Part shown: piece by piece, positions 35,205 through 43,102 of the stretch
Layout: the number at the start of each line of letters is the position of its first letter
Numbering within the stretch: position 1 is the first letter of the stretch
Source of the DNA: Gemmatimonadota bacterium
GTDB lineage: Bacteria > Gemmatimonadota > Gemmatimonadetes > Longimicrobiales > Gaopeijiaceae
DNA length: 64,000 nucleotides
Direction: 5' to 3'
NCBI GenBank assembly: GCA_041390105.1
Contig: JAWKQO010000002.1
Span: forward strand, 558,001-622,000
Translations under genes and position numbers: made by a program
Notes under the pieces: model-generated
What the model saw: only the letters and a program-made list of their open reading frames with translations
The model's database searches: none
Told to the model about the DNA's origin: nothing

Positions 35205-36527
35205 TCAGGTGCGAGGCCGGAACCAGGTGGCCGTGCTGACACCGGTGGCCACCTCGGGCAGCACACCCCGCTCGATGAGCACGGGGCGGGCGGCCGCTCG
35301 TAGTGCCGGAAGCGCGCGGGAGAACCATGCGGCCAGCACAAGACACCCTGCGCCACCCAATGCCACCGTGGAAGGCGCGCCCAGCTGGGACGCCAGCCAA
35401 CCGCCCGTGAGGCTCCCGATGGGGCCGACGCCGACGAAGGCGACGGTGTAGAGGCTCATGACGCGGCCTCGCATCTCGTCGTTCGTCAGGGTCTGCAGTA
35501 CCGTGTTGATCCCTGCCGTGGTGACGATCACCCCGAACCCGGCGAAGACCAGCATCAGCCCCGCCAGCCAGGGGGTGCGTGCCAGCGAGAACAGGATGAG
35601 CCCTGAACCGAACAGCCCGCAGCACTGGGCGATGCGACGTCCCAGGCCCACGATCGAATCGCGTGAGGCCAGATAGAGCGTTCCCGCCAAGGCGCCCGCC
35701 GCTGCGCAGGACGTGAGCAGCCCCAGCGTGCGCGCATCGCCGTCCAGGACGTCTCCGGCGAAGACCGGCAACAGCACGGTATACGGAATCCCGACCATGG
35801 ACAGCCCCGCCAGCAGCAACAGCAACGCCCGGATGGGCGCGAACCCGGCCGCGTAGCGCCACCCGTCCAGGAGGCTCCCCAGAATGGAGCCTCTCGCCGC
35901 CGCCGGCTGACGCGGAACCCGCACGGTGGCGAGCGCCACCAGCACCGCGGTGAAGCTGAGCGCGTTGATCAGGAAGACCGGTCCCTCCCCGACGATGCCG
36001 ATCAGGACGCCGGCGATGGAGGGGCCGACCAGGCGCGCCGCATTGAACATCGCCGAGTTGAGCGCGATGGCGTTGGGGAGGTCCTCCGGATGCTCGACAA
36101 GACTGATGAGCATGGACTGACGCGCCGGAATGTCGACGCCCGAGATGATGCCCGACGCCAACGAAAACGCGATGAGGTGCCAGATCTCGATCCGGTCCAG
36201 CAACACAAGGGTGGCCAGCAACAGGGCCAGGCCCATGGACAGCGATTGGGCCGCGACCACCAACCGGTAACGGCTCCAGCGATCGGCAGCGGCGCCGGCC
36301 AGCGGCGCCAGGAAGAGCGACGGGATCTGGCTGGTGAAGGCCATGATGCCCAGGAGCACCGAGGAGCCGGTGAGGCGGTAGACCAGCCAGGCCATGCCGA
36401 CCTGCTGCATCCACGTCCCCACCAAGGAGACACCCTGACCGGCGAGGAAGACGCGGAGATTGCGTCCGCGCAGGGAGCGCAGGGCGAAACTCAGCCGGTC
36501 CAGCAACGAGCGGGACTCCCGGTCCAC
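35205..36527 (-). CDS. MFS exporter (EntS-like)
   Basis: 440 residues with about 12 hydrophobic helices. MFS signatures: NLRVFLAGQGVSLVGTWMQQ in helix 1, LAPLAGAAADRWSRYRLVVA in loop 2-3, and a second-half counterpart MRGRVMSLYTVAFVGVGPIG. This is the branch of drug and siderophore exporters (EntS-like). The GTG at 36527 starts it. It is the first gene of a two-gene unit with the glycosyltransferase and is divergent from the DUF1028 gene across 161 bases. Substrate unknown; possibilities include a modified peptide from the nearby RiPP-like gene, but nothing in the sequence ties them together. Confidence 0.88.
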   Translation of the reverse strand: MDRESRSLLDRLSFALRSLRGRNLRVFLAGQGVSLVGTWMQQVGMAWLVYRLTGSSVLLGIMAFTSQIPSLFLAPLAGAAADRWSRYRLVVAAQSLSMGLALLLATLVLLDRIEIWHLIAFSLASGIISGVDIPARQSMLISLVEHPEDLPNAIALNSAMFNAARLVGPSIAGVLIGIVGEGPVFLINALSFTAVLVALATVRVPRQPAAARGSILGSLLDGWRYAAGFAPIRALLLLLAGLSMVGIPYTVLLPVFAGDVLDGDARTLGLLTSCAAAGALAGTLYLASRDSIVGLGRRIAQCCGLFGSGLILFSLARTPWLAGLMLVFAGFGVIVTTAGINTVLQTLTNDEMRGRVMSLYTVAFVGVGPIGSLTGGWLASQLGAPSTVALGGAGCLVLAAWFSRALPALRAAARPVLIERGVLPEVATGVSTATWFRPRT

Positions 36528-36688
36528 GGGGTGCGTCGTGGCGGGGCGGAAGCGCCCCGGAGACGCAGCAGTATAGCCCCCGGGGGAATCCCGGTCAGTG
36601 CCTACCGACCGTCACTTGCTCCCGCCCATCGGGGCCCAGCACGTTCGGGTTGCCGCACGACTGGCCCGAGTCCTTTCACGGAGGTGCG

Positions 36689-37669
36689 ATGAACCGCGCG
36701 TCGCTGCCCGTCCTGACCGTTCTGCTTACTGCCTCTGCGGCCGGACTCGCAGGGCAGGACCACGACCCGAACTACCTGGCGACGTTCTCGATCATCGCGC
36801 GCGATCCCGCCACGGGTGAGTTGGGGATGGGAGTGCAGTCGAAAGCGTTCGCGGCCGGGAATCGTGCCATGCACGCCAAAGGCGGCGTGGCCATCGTCGC
36901 CCACCAGGCCAGTGCCAACCCCATGTACGGCGGCGTCGGCATCGAGCTCATCGAGGCCGGCTATTCGCCGCGGGAAGCGTTGGACATGATGGTGGCCAGC
37001 GACGAAGGACGGGACCGTCGCCAGGTGGCCATCCTCGACATGCAGGGTCGGTCGGCCGCCTGGACGGGAACCGGCGCCAACGACTGGAAGGGACACCACT
37101 GCGGGGTGGGCTACTGCGCGCAGGGCAACATCCTGCTGGGCCCTGAGGTGGTCGAGGCCATGGCGCGCTCGTTCGAAGGATCCCAAGGCCCCCTGGCGGA
37201 GCGCTTGCTCGCTGCGCTGGACGCCGCTCAGGCAGCGGGTGGCGACGCCCGTGGCATGCAGTCCGGGGCGCTGCTGGTGGTGCGCCCCCGCGTGAATGGA
37301 GGCTACAGCGATCGTGCAGTGGACCTCCGCGTCGACGACCACCCCCGCCCCCTCGTGGAGCTGCGCCGGATCCTGCGACTGCAGCGCTCCGGGGAGACCA
37401 TCACGGACGCGAATCGGCGGCTCGCGGCGGGGGACGCGGAGGGCGCCCTGGCTGCGGCCGAGCGCGCCTGCGAGCTGGCGCCGACCAACGACAACGCCTG
37501 GGTGGCCCTGGCCAACATACACCTGAGCGCGGGACGGAGAGCGGAGACGCTGGATGCGCTCCGCCGGGCGGTCGAGTTGAACCCGGGTCGCAAGCGGACG
37601 CTTCCCCGGGACCGGAACTTCGAGGACCTGTTCAACGACCCGGACTTCCAGCGGATCGTCGGCTCATGA
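36689..37669 (+). CDS. Exported DUF1028 (Ntn-hydrolase-like) protein with TPR tail
   Basis: 326 residues. The ATG at 36689 has a strong ribosome site (GGAGGT) and begins a signal peptide ending in LAGQ. The DUF1028 domain follows: ATFSIIARDPATGELGMGVQ, AIVAHQASANPMYGG, GVGYCAQGNILLG and QSGALLVVRPRVNGGY, the set seen in this Ntn-type family of unknown reaction. Residues about 245-326 form a TPR pair (AAERACELAPTNDNAWVALA, LDALRRAVELNPG). DUF1028 proteins have been linked with peptide or amide hydrolysis but without firm proof. The gene overlaps the methyltransferase by four bases (ATGA), an unexpected partner for an exported protein. Confidence 0.85.
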   Translation: MNRASLPVLTVLLTASAAGLAGQDHDPNYLATFSIIARDPATGELGMGVQSKAFAAGNRAMHAKGGVAIVAHQASANPMYGGVGIELIEAGYSPREALDMMVASDEGRDRRQVAILDMQGRSAAWTGTGANDWKGHHCGVGYCAQGNILLGPEVVEAMARSFEGSQGPLAERLLAALDAAQAAGGDARGMQSGALLVVRPRVNGGYSDRAVDLRVDDHPRPLVELRRILRLQRSGETITDANRRLAAGDAEGALAAAERACELAPTNDNAWVALANIHLSAGRRAETLDALRRAVELNPGRKRTLPRDRNFEDLFNDPDFQRIVGS

Positions 37670-38262
37670 AGCGGTACGACCGCGCCTACTACGAACACTG
37701 GTACCGGAATCCCGCCTACCGCATCGGGTCGGCGGCCGTGCTCAAGCGCAAAGTGTCGCTCGCGGTGGCGCTGGCCGAGTGGGTCATCGATCGCCCGATC
37801 AAGAGCGTTCTCGATGTGGGATGCGGGGAGGGACGATGGCAGCCGGTGCTGTATCGCCTGAGACCCAAGGCCAGCTACCTGGGGATCGATTCCAGCGAGT
37901 ACGCCATCGAGCGCTACGGCGGCCGCAGGAACCTCCGCCTGGGGACGTTCGAAGAGTTGGGCCAGCATGTCTTCGACCGCCCCTTCGACCTGGTGGTCTG
38001 TTCGGACGTGCTCCACTACTTGACCCGTTCCCAGCTCGTCCAGGGGCTGGAGGCGCTGGTGCCACTGGTCGGGGGCGTGGCCTTGCTGGAGGCGTTCACC
38101 AGCGAGGACGACATCGAAGGCGACCATCACGACTTCCAGCGACGTTCGGCGGCCACCTACCGCCGGCTCTTCAGCGATGCCGGCCTCGTGCCCTGCGGCA
38201 TGCAATCCTACGTCCGAGCGGATCGGGCCGTGGACCTGACGGCGCTGGAGTTGGGGCTCTGA
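37666..38262 (+). CDS. Class I SAM-dependent methyltransferase
   Basis: 198 residues, cytoplasmic. Motif I is SVLDVGCGEGRWQP (about residues 47-60), motif II the acidic end YLGIDSS, and FDLVVCSDVLHYL is motif IV. No substrate-binding insert gives away a target; the general shape is that of small-molecule or sugar methyltransferases. It starts within the stop of the DUF1028 gene (ATGA) and is followed after 180 bases by the RiPP-like peptide. A hairpin directly after its stop probably limits read-through. It could modify that peptide, a sugar made by the nearby glycosyltransferase, or neither. Confidence 0.88.
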   Translation: MKRYDRAYYEHWYRNPAYRIGSAAVLKRKVSLAVALAEWVIDRPIKSVLDVGCGEGRWQPVLYRLRPKASYLGIDSSEYAIERYGGRRNLRLGTFEELGQHVFDRPFDLVVCSDVLHYLTRSQLVQGLEALVPLVGGVALLEAFTSEDDIEGDHHDFQRRSAATYRRLFSDAGLVPCGMQSYVRADRAVDLTALELGL

Positions 38263-38263
38263 G

Positions 38264-38293
38264 CCTCGCCGGGCCGGAAGGAGCGGGGCGAGG
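38264..38293 (+). terminator. Hairpin after the methyltransferase
   Basis: Arms CCTCGCC (38264-38270) and GGCGAGG (38287-38293) with a 16-base loop begin two bases after the stop codon. No U-run follows, so this is at most a partial terminator. Confidence 0.4.
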
Positions 38294-38393
38294 GTGCGGC
38301 TGAGAGGGCCCAGGCGCGGTGCATCGACGCAACGGATGTTTCCCGGGGAGTGTCCCCATTGCGGGTAACCCGCCTTGCCACGAGGTTCCCTGG

Positions 38394-38411
38394 CGCCGGA
38401 TCGATCCGGCG
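38394..38411. promoter_or_regulatory. Perfect 18-base palindrome before the RiPP-like gene
   Basis: CGCCGGATCGATCCGGCG is fully self-complementary and is followed at once by TATTTT (38412-38417). Read as RNA it is a 7-bp stem with a TCGA loop and a short U-run, that is, an intrinsic terminator or attenuator. Read as DNA it is an operator that would sit just upstream of a TATTTT -10 box. It lies 30 bases before the start codon at 38442, so either use would control that gene. Confidence 0.55.
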
Positions 38412-38441
38412 TATTTTCCTCGCTTGAAGGATGGGCGTACT

Positions 38442-38612
38442 ATGACGTACGAACGCCCCGAACTCGAGGTGTTCGGTGGGCTCCGCGACCTGACCCAGGT
38501 GGGACATTCAGGGGCCGGAGACATGTGCACCGTCATCAGCGCAGGCCGTGGGAAGGCGGTTGGCAACCCACACTGCCAGGGCGGCGGCACCGGGACCACC
38601 GGCCGGTCCTAG
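38442..38612 (+). CDS. Lasso-leader-type RiPP precursor peptide (putative)
   Basis: A 56-residue peptide. The N-terminus, MTYERPELEVFGGLRDLTQ, fits the lasso-peptide leader signature YxxPxLxxxGxxxxxTx exactly (Tyr3, Pro6, Leu8, Gly12, Thr18). That signature is the docking site for the PqqD-like recognition element. The remaining segment is rich in Gly and Ser, has two Cys (HSGAGDMCTVIS and GNPHCQGG) and an Asp 7-8 residues after the leader end, where a lasso ring acceptor would be. The segment is long for a lasso core, and no lasso cyclase, leader peptidase or recognition protein is in the window, so it would be an orphan precursor. AAGGA lies 11 bases before the ATG. A good terminator follows. 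Confidence 0.62.
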   Translation: MTYERPELEVFGGLRDLTQVGHSGAGDMCTVISAGRGKAVGNPHCQGGGTGTTGRS

Positions 38613-38639
38613 ACCGGTCGTGGTGACGATGAAGCACGG

Positions 38640-38660
38640 GGCCCCGGCTCAGCCGGGGCC
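38640..38660 (+). terminator. Intrinsic terminator after the RiPP-like gene
   Basis: A perfect 9-bp stem, GGCCCCGGC (38640-38648) and GCCGGGGCC (38652-38660), with a TCA loop, followed by TCTTCGTTTC. It starts 27 bases after the peptide stop codon and makes the peptide gene its own short transcription unit. Confidence 0.75.
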
Positions 38661-38802
38661 TCTTCGTTTCAGCCCCCCTACGCGGTAGGCCGAAGCCGGC
38701 AGGACGGGCGCCCCTCCTTCCCCTCTCACCGAGTGGCGCCGACCCGCGCAGAACCGCCATGTTCGGGGCGAACCCGTCGATTCCTCCCGCTGGAACCCCA
38801 TC

Positions 38803-41478
38803 GTGCGTGCCGTCCGCCTTCTCCTCCTGCTCTGCTCCATCCCGCTGGCCCTGGAAGGGCAGCTGCCGACGCCCGAGTCCGTCCTGGGCTTCCGGCCGGG
38901 CGCCGACTTCAAGCTGGCCACCTACGAGCAGTCGGTGGACTACTTCCAGCGGTTGGACGCTGCTTCCGACCGGATCACCATGCTACGGGTCGGGCGCACG
39001 TCCTTCGGGCGCGACTGGTGGATCGCCTTGGTCTCGAGCCCGGAGAACCTCGCCCAGGTCGATCGTTTCCGAGCGATCGCCGACCGCCTGGCCCACCCCG
39101 AGACGTTGACGGATGACAGTGCTCGGGCGTTGGCCTTGGAGGGGAAGGCCATCGTCGACATCAGCGGCGGGCTGCACGCCAGCGAGGTGGCTGGCGCGCA
39201 GCAGATGATCCAGTTGGCCTACGATCTGGTGTCGGGGGAGGATGCCCGAACGGTCGCCATCCGGGATCAGGTCATCGCGGTGCTCTGGCCCTCGCTCAAT
39301 CCGGACGGCCAGACCCTGATCGCGGACTGGTACATGGGCAACGTGGGCACGCCCTACGAAGTGTCCGCCATGCCCTGGCTCTACCAGAAATACGTGGGCC
39401 ATGACAACAACCGCGACTCCTACATGGTGAACATGGTGGAGTCCCGCGTGCTGGCGCGCGTGTGGCAGGACTGGGATCCCCAGATCATCCACGTGCACCA
39501 CCAGAGTGCGCCCGTTCCCACGCGCATCTGGCTTCCGCCCTTCGCCGAACCCATCGCGACTCAAGCGCCTCCGCTGATGTCGCGAACCGTGAACACGCTG
39601 GGCATGACCATCGCCCAGATGTTGGAGGCGCGAGGCTTGCCCGGTGCCGTCCACATGGGAACGGGCTTCGATGCCTGGTATCCCGGCTACGTCGACTACA
39701 TGCCGCTTCTACAGAACCAGGCGGCCTTCTGGACGGAGACGGCGCTCTACCGCTACGCCACGCCGCACTTCTACACGCTGCAGGAGTTTCCGCAGGGTCG
39801 GCGGGACCTGCGCGCGGAATCGCTCTACCCCAGTCCCTGGGAAGGGGGCTGGTGGCGACTGGGCGACGCCGTCGAGTACATGCGGGTCGCCTCCCTGGCC
39901 GTGCTGGACTATGCGGCCAAGTATCGCGAGGACGTGCTCTACAATCGCTATCAATCGGGCCGGGATCAGATCAGGAAGTACCGGTCCACTGCACCCTACG
40001 GCTACATCGTTCCTCAGCAGCAGCATGACCCCGTGGCGGCTGTGGAGCTCTTGCGCCGGCTCGCGTTCAACGGCTTGCGCGTGCATCAACTGAGCGCGGC
40101 GGCCGAACAAGAAGGCATCCGCTACCCAGCGGGCACCTGGGTCGTGGCCACCGATCAGGAGTTCGGCGAGCTGGCGAGGCAGGTCTTGTCGGTGCAAGCG
40201 TACCCCGACCTGCGTGAGTATCCCGATGGCCCGCCCGAGCAGCCCTATGACGCGGCCGGATGGACGCTGCCCTATCAGATGGGGGTACGGGTGATCACCG
40301 CCTCCCAACCCCTCTCCGACGACTTCCGGGCCAGCATGACTGCGGCGAGCAGCGAGCCGCTCGCCTGGGACGCGGACGTGGAGGACGCAGCCCCCTTCGA
40401 TCGCGTGCCCGGCGTTGGGTTCGACACCAATCCCGTGGCGGCTGCCATCGTTCCGCCAGCCGGTCGCCTTTCGGGCTCAGGGCCGGCTCTGTTGCTCGAT
40501 CCGGCTCAGAACAACAGCTATCGCGCGCTCAACGCGGCCTGGGAGGCGGGCGCGAGTGTGCACCTCAGTCGCTTCGGCTATGCCGTCACGGGCCTGGGCA
40601 GTGGTGTGGTCGATCGACTGGTGCGTGACTACGCACTGCAGGCCGCACGCGGCGCGGCGGCCGGCGCCGCGGTCGCTCGCCCACGGATCGGACTCTACCG
40701 GCCCTGGGTCGCCAGCATGGACGAAGGCTGGACGCGGTGGCTGTTCGAGCAATACGGCTTCGCGTTCACGAACGTCCGGCCCATCGAGCTCCGCGCGGGA
40801 GATCTCAATGCCCGGCACGACGTGATCATCCTGCCCTCCGAGCGTGTGGCCTCCCTGCTGGACGGGCATGCGCGCGGTTCGGTTCCGGCGCGCTACGCCG
40901 GGGGGATGGGTGAGGTCGGGGTTCGCAATCTGGATGCATTCGTGCGTGGCGGCGGCACGCTCGTCTGCTTGAGCTCGTCTGCCGACCTCTGCATCGACGA
41001 GCTCCACCTCCCGGTGGAGAACGTGGTCCGGGGCCTGGACCGTCAGACCTTCTTCTCCGCTGGATCGATCCTGGAGGTCCGGACCGACACGGCCCACGCG
41101 CTCATGGCCGGAATGCCGGAGCGTTCGGATGTCTTCTTCGATCGTAGCCCCGTCTTCACGACGCTCGACGGGTTCGACGGGGCCGTGCTGGCTGCGTACG
41201 CCCCGGCCGGCTCACCGCTCCGGTCGGGCTACCTCCTGGGCGCGGAGCGCCTGCAGGGCCAAGCCGCACTGGTCGACGTACGCCATGGAGACGGACACGT
41301 CGTTCTGGTCGGCTTTCGGCCGCAGTGGCGAGGGCAACCCGCGGGCACGTTCCGCGTGCTCTTCAATGCGGCGCTGTACCACGGTGAGGTCGCCTCCGCC
41401 GCTGCCGGTAGTGAGGGCTTCTGGACGGTGCCCGAGGGACCGACCGCCGAGGAGTCGCGGCCCGCTCGCAGGCGGTGA
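38803..41478 (+). CDS. Exported M14-like zinc carboxypeptidase with C-terminal extension
   Basis: 891 residues from the GTG at 38803, with a signal peptide ending in LEGQ. Zinc ligands appear as GGLHASEVAG (His125, Glu128), and a third His in IIHVHHQSAP. The motif VGHDNNRD is shared with the second M14-like gene at 61694. The peptidase domain ends near residue 380; residues 390-890 hold further domains, including a glutamine-amidotransferase-like Rossmann part around RHDVIILPSERVASLL and VRGGGTLVCLSSS. M14 enzymes trim C-terminal residues from peptides or modify cell-wall peptides. The last 267 bases lie opposite the end of the facing FAD oxidoreductase gene. Confidence 0.87.
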   Translation: MRAVRLLLLLCSIPLALEGQLPTPESVLGFRPGADFKLATYEQSVDYFQRLDAASDRITMLRVGRTSFGRDWWIALVSSPENLAQVDRFRAIADRLAHPETLTDDSARALALEGKAIVDISGGLHASEVAGAQQMIQLAYDLVSGEDARTVAIRDQVIAVLWPSLNPDGQTLIADWYMGNVGTPYEVSAMPWLYQKYVGHDNNRDSYMVNMVESRVLARVWQDWDPQIIHVHHQSAPVPTRIWLPPFAEPIATQAPPLMSRTVNTLGMTIAQMLEARGLPGAVHMGTGFDAWYPGYVDYMPLLQNQAAFWTETALYRYATPHFYTLQEFPQGRRDLRAESLYPSPWEGGWWRLGDAVEYMRVASLAVLDYAAKYREDVLYNRYQSGRDQIRKYRSTAPYGYIVPQQQHDPVAAVELLRRLAFNGLRVHQLSAAAEQEGIRYPAGTWVVATDQEFGELARQVLSVQAYPDLREYPDGPPEQPYDAAGWTLPYQMGVRVITASQPLSDDFRASMTAASSEPLAWDADVEDAAPFDRVPGVGFDTNPVAAAIVPPAGRLSGSGPALLLDPAQNNSYRALNAAWEAGASVHLSRFGYAVTGLGSGVVDRLVRDYALQAARGAAAGAAVARPRIGLYRPWVASMDEGWTRWLFEQYGFAFTNVRPIELRAGDLNARHDVIILPSERVASLLDGHARGSVPARYAGGMGEVGVRNLDAFVRGGGTLVCLSSSADLCIDELHLPVENVVRGLDRQTFFSAGSILEVRTDTAHALMAGMPERSDVFFDRSPVFTTLDGFDGAVLAAYAPAGSPLRSGYLLGAERLQGQAALVDVRHGDGHVVLVGFRPQWRGQPAGTFRVLFNAALYHGEVASAAAGSEGFWTVPEGPTAEESRPARRR

Positions 41479-42852
41479 GGCCGCTTGGGTGCAGGTGGGG
41501 TGGGGCAGCTGCTCACGCAGCAGCCGTACCGTGGTGTGCGCGGAGTCGCACGCACCGTTGAGTGTCGAGTCGGAGAGGTAGTCCCCCACCACGTAGAGCC
41601 CAGGAAGCTGTGCTCCACCCGGGCGCTGGGCCCGGTCGAGCGAGTGCGGCGCGTGCCCGCCCGGCAACCCGCTCACCGCGCCCGCCCAGCGGTGGACGCG
41701 GCTCTCCAGCAGTTGTTCCCGAGCGTGACTGCGCAGCACATGGGGAAGGGCGTCCAGCACGTGGGTGACCAGCGCCTCGGAATCCTCGTTCCCCAACCGC
41801 AGCGCTGCTGATCCTGCGAGCAACACCGCCAGGGTTCCGTATCCGGCGGACTCGTAGCGCGTATTCTCGGCGTAGGCGCAGGCGCCGCCGAACGCATCCA
41901 GGATGAACCAGGCACCCTCCAATAGGGACTGCCAGAAGGGCGTCCGGAAGAGCAAGGATACGCGAAGGTAGTGCCCGGGATGGTCGTAGTGGGCCAGGTG
42001 TCGGGTCATGGCCCGATGCAGTTCCGGGCCCCGCCACTCCAGCGCGCTGAGCTGCAGGATGGGAAGGGCCAACACCAATACGTCGAAGTCGAACCGGGTC
42101 GGGGTTCCATTTCGCACGGCGTGCACTCGGTAGCCGCCCCCCTCCCGCGTCTCGATCTCCGATGCCCGCGTGCGCAGATGCACGCGCGTCCGGCGCAGTC
42201 GATCTGCCAAGCGCTCCGCCATGCGTGACATGCCACCTTCGATGGCGTAGCACCCGATGTAGCCCGGCACGTCCATCACGAAGTTCTTGAGTCCGTTCAG
42301 GGCCGACGTTCGGTGCGGCTCGGTGGCCAGGTCGGAGTGGGCTGAGACGGTCAGGTAGCGCCGCGCGGTCGCGTCCTCCACCTCGCCCAGGAGGTCTGCG
42401 CAGGAGCGTAAGCCCCACGGGTGCGAACGGTCGAACGCCAGGTCGTCGGGGTGCCAATGCTCGAGCGGCAGGAGGCTCTGGAGGCGGTCGCGGAAGCGTC
42501 GTACGGCGTCGGCCGTGCCCGGTCCGCAATGCTGTCGCAGATCGTCCAGCGAACGGATGGGCACGCCGTCCATCATCACCACGTATCCCTGCATGGGACG
42601 GGTCGCGAGCCCCAGATCATCGACGAGATCGTGCAGGCGATCCTGCCCCACTGCGCGGTAGTCGTAGCATTCCGCCGCGCCGGCCTCGTAGGGGACCGGA
42701 GCGGAGCGGAACTGGCGGGTGTCCAGCTTTCCCCCGAGGCGATCGGACGCTTCCAGCAAGGTGACCTCGACTCCGGAGAGCCGCTCCCGCTCGAGAAGTT
42801 CGGCCGTGAAGAGGCCGCTGGGTCCACCTCCGACGATTCCGATACGTGTCAT
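41212..42852 (-). CDS. FAD-dependent oxidoreductase (amine-oxidase/phytoene-desaturase-like)
   Basis: 546 residues from the ATG at 42852. The dinucleotide-binding start is RIGIVGGGPSGLFTAELLER with LLEASDRLGGKLDTR, typical of flavin amine oxidases and carotenoid desaturases. A C-terminal FAD contact is LPGLYVVGDYLSDSTLNGACDSAH. The family's usual end comes soon after that (about residue 445); here the frame goes on for roughly 100 more, of which the last 88 are antisense to the M14-like gene. Either the gene truly reads into its neighbour or a stop was lost recently. It is divergent from the PLP decarboxylase across 250 bases. The substrate is not identifiable. Confidence 0.8.
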   Translation of the reverse strand: MTRIGIVGGGPSGLFTAELLERERLSGVEVTLLEASDRLGGKLDTRQFRSAPVPYEAGAAECYDYRAVGQDRLHDLVDDLGLATRPMQGYVVMMDGVPIRSLDDLRQHCGPGTADAVRRFRDRLQSLLPLEHWHPDDLAFDRSHPWGLRSCADLLGEVEDATARRYLTVSAHSDLATEPHRTSALNGLKNFVMDVPGYIGCYAIEGGMSRMAERLADRLRRTRVHLRTRASEIETREGGGYRVHAVRNGTPTRFDFDVLVLALPILQLSALEWRGPELHRAMTRHLAHYDHPGHYLRVSLLFRTPFWQSLLEGAWFILDAFGGACAYAENTRYESAGYGTLAVLLAGSAALRLGNEDSEALVTHVLDALPHVLRSHAREQLLESRVHRWAGAVSGLPGGHAPHSLDRAQRPGGAQLPGLYVVGDYLSDSTLNGACDSAHTTVRLLREQLPHPTCTQAASPPASGPRLLGGRSLGHRPEALTTGSGGGDLTVVQRRIEEHAERARGLPSPLRPKADQNDVSVSMAYVDQCGLALQALRAQEVARPER

Positions 42853-43102
42853 CACCGTGCCCGTTCCCACAGGGATTCCCTGACGCTCTCAACGGACTCG
42901 GCGACGATCGTTGGTAAAGTTGGACATCCGCTCCGGTCGGCATCGCTCAGGCGGGGTGGAGGGGTGCCCGTCGCCGCGTGCGTGGGCGGGGGAGGGGCTG
43001 AGACGGACGCGCGGGCGGTTGCACTTGTATTCCAACCCCAGGCCGGGCCAATTGGGCCCCGCACCCCGTTGAGGGGTTACCCCTTCTGAGTCCCGGACCG
43101 CG

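Noticed and set aside
34072..36414. Long version of the glycosyltransferase frame
   Set aside because: The first 405 codons are a shadow of the MFS gene in another frame; the family starts at RILLLTRDFPP.
38291..38310. GGTGCGGCTGAGAGGGCC resembles the CTGAGA signature of a TPP riboswitch
   Set aside because: The second conserved part with CTGATC and the pairing arms are missing, and the downstream gene is not related to thiamine.
41213..41467. C-terminal domain in the last part of the FAD oxidoreductase
   Set aside because: The residues are Ser/Pro/Gly/Arg-rich and antisense to peptidase coding sequence, so I do not assign a domain there.
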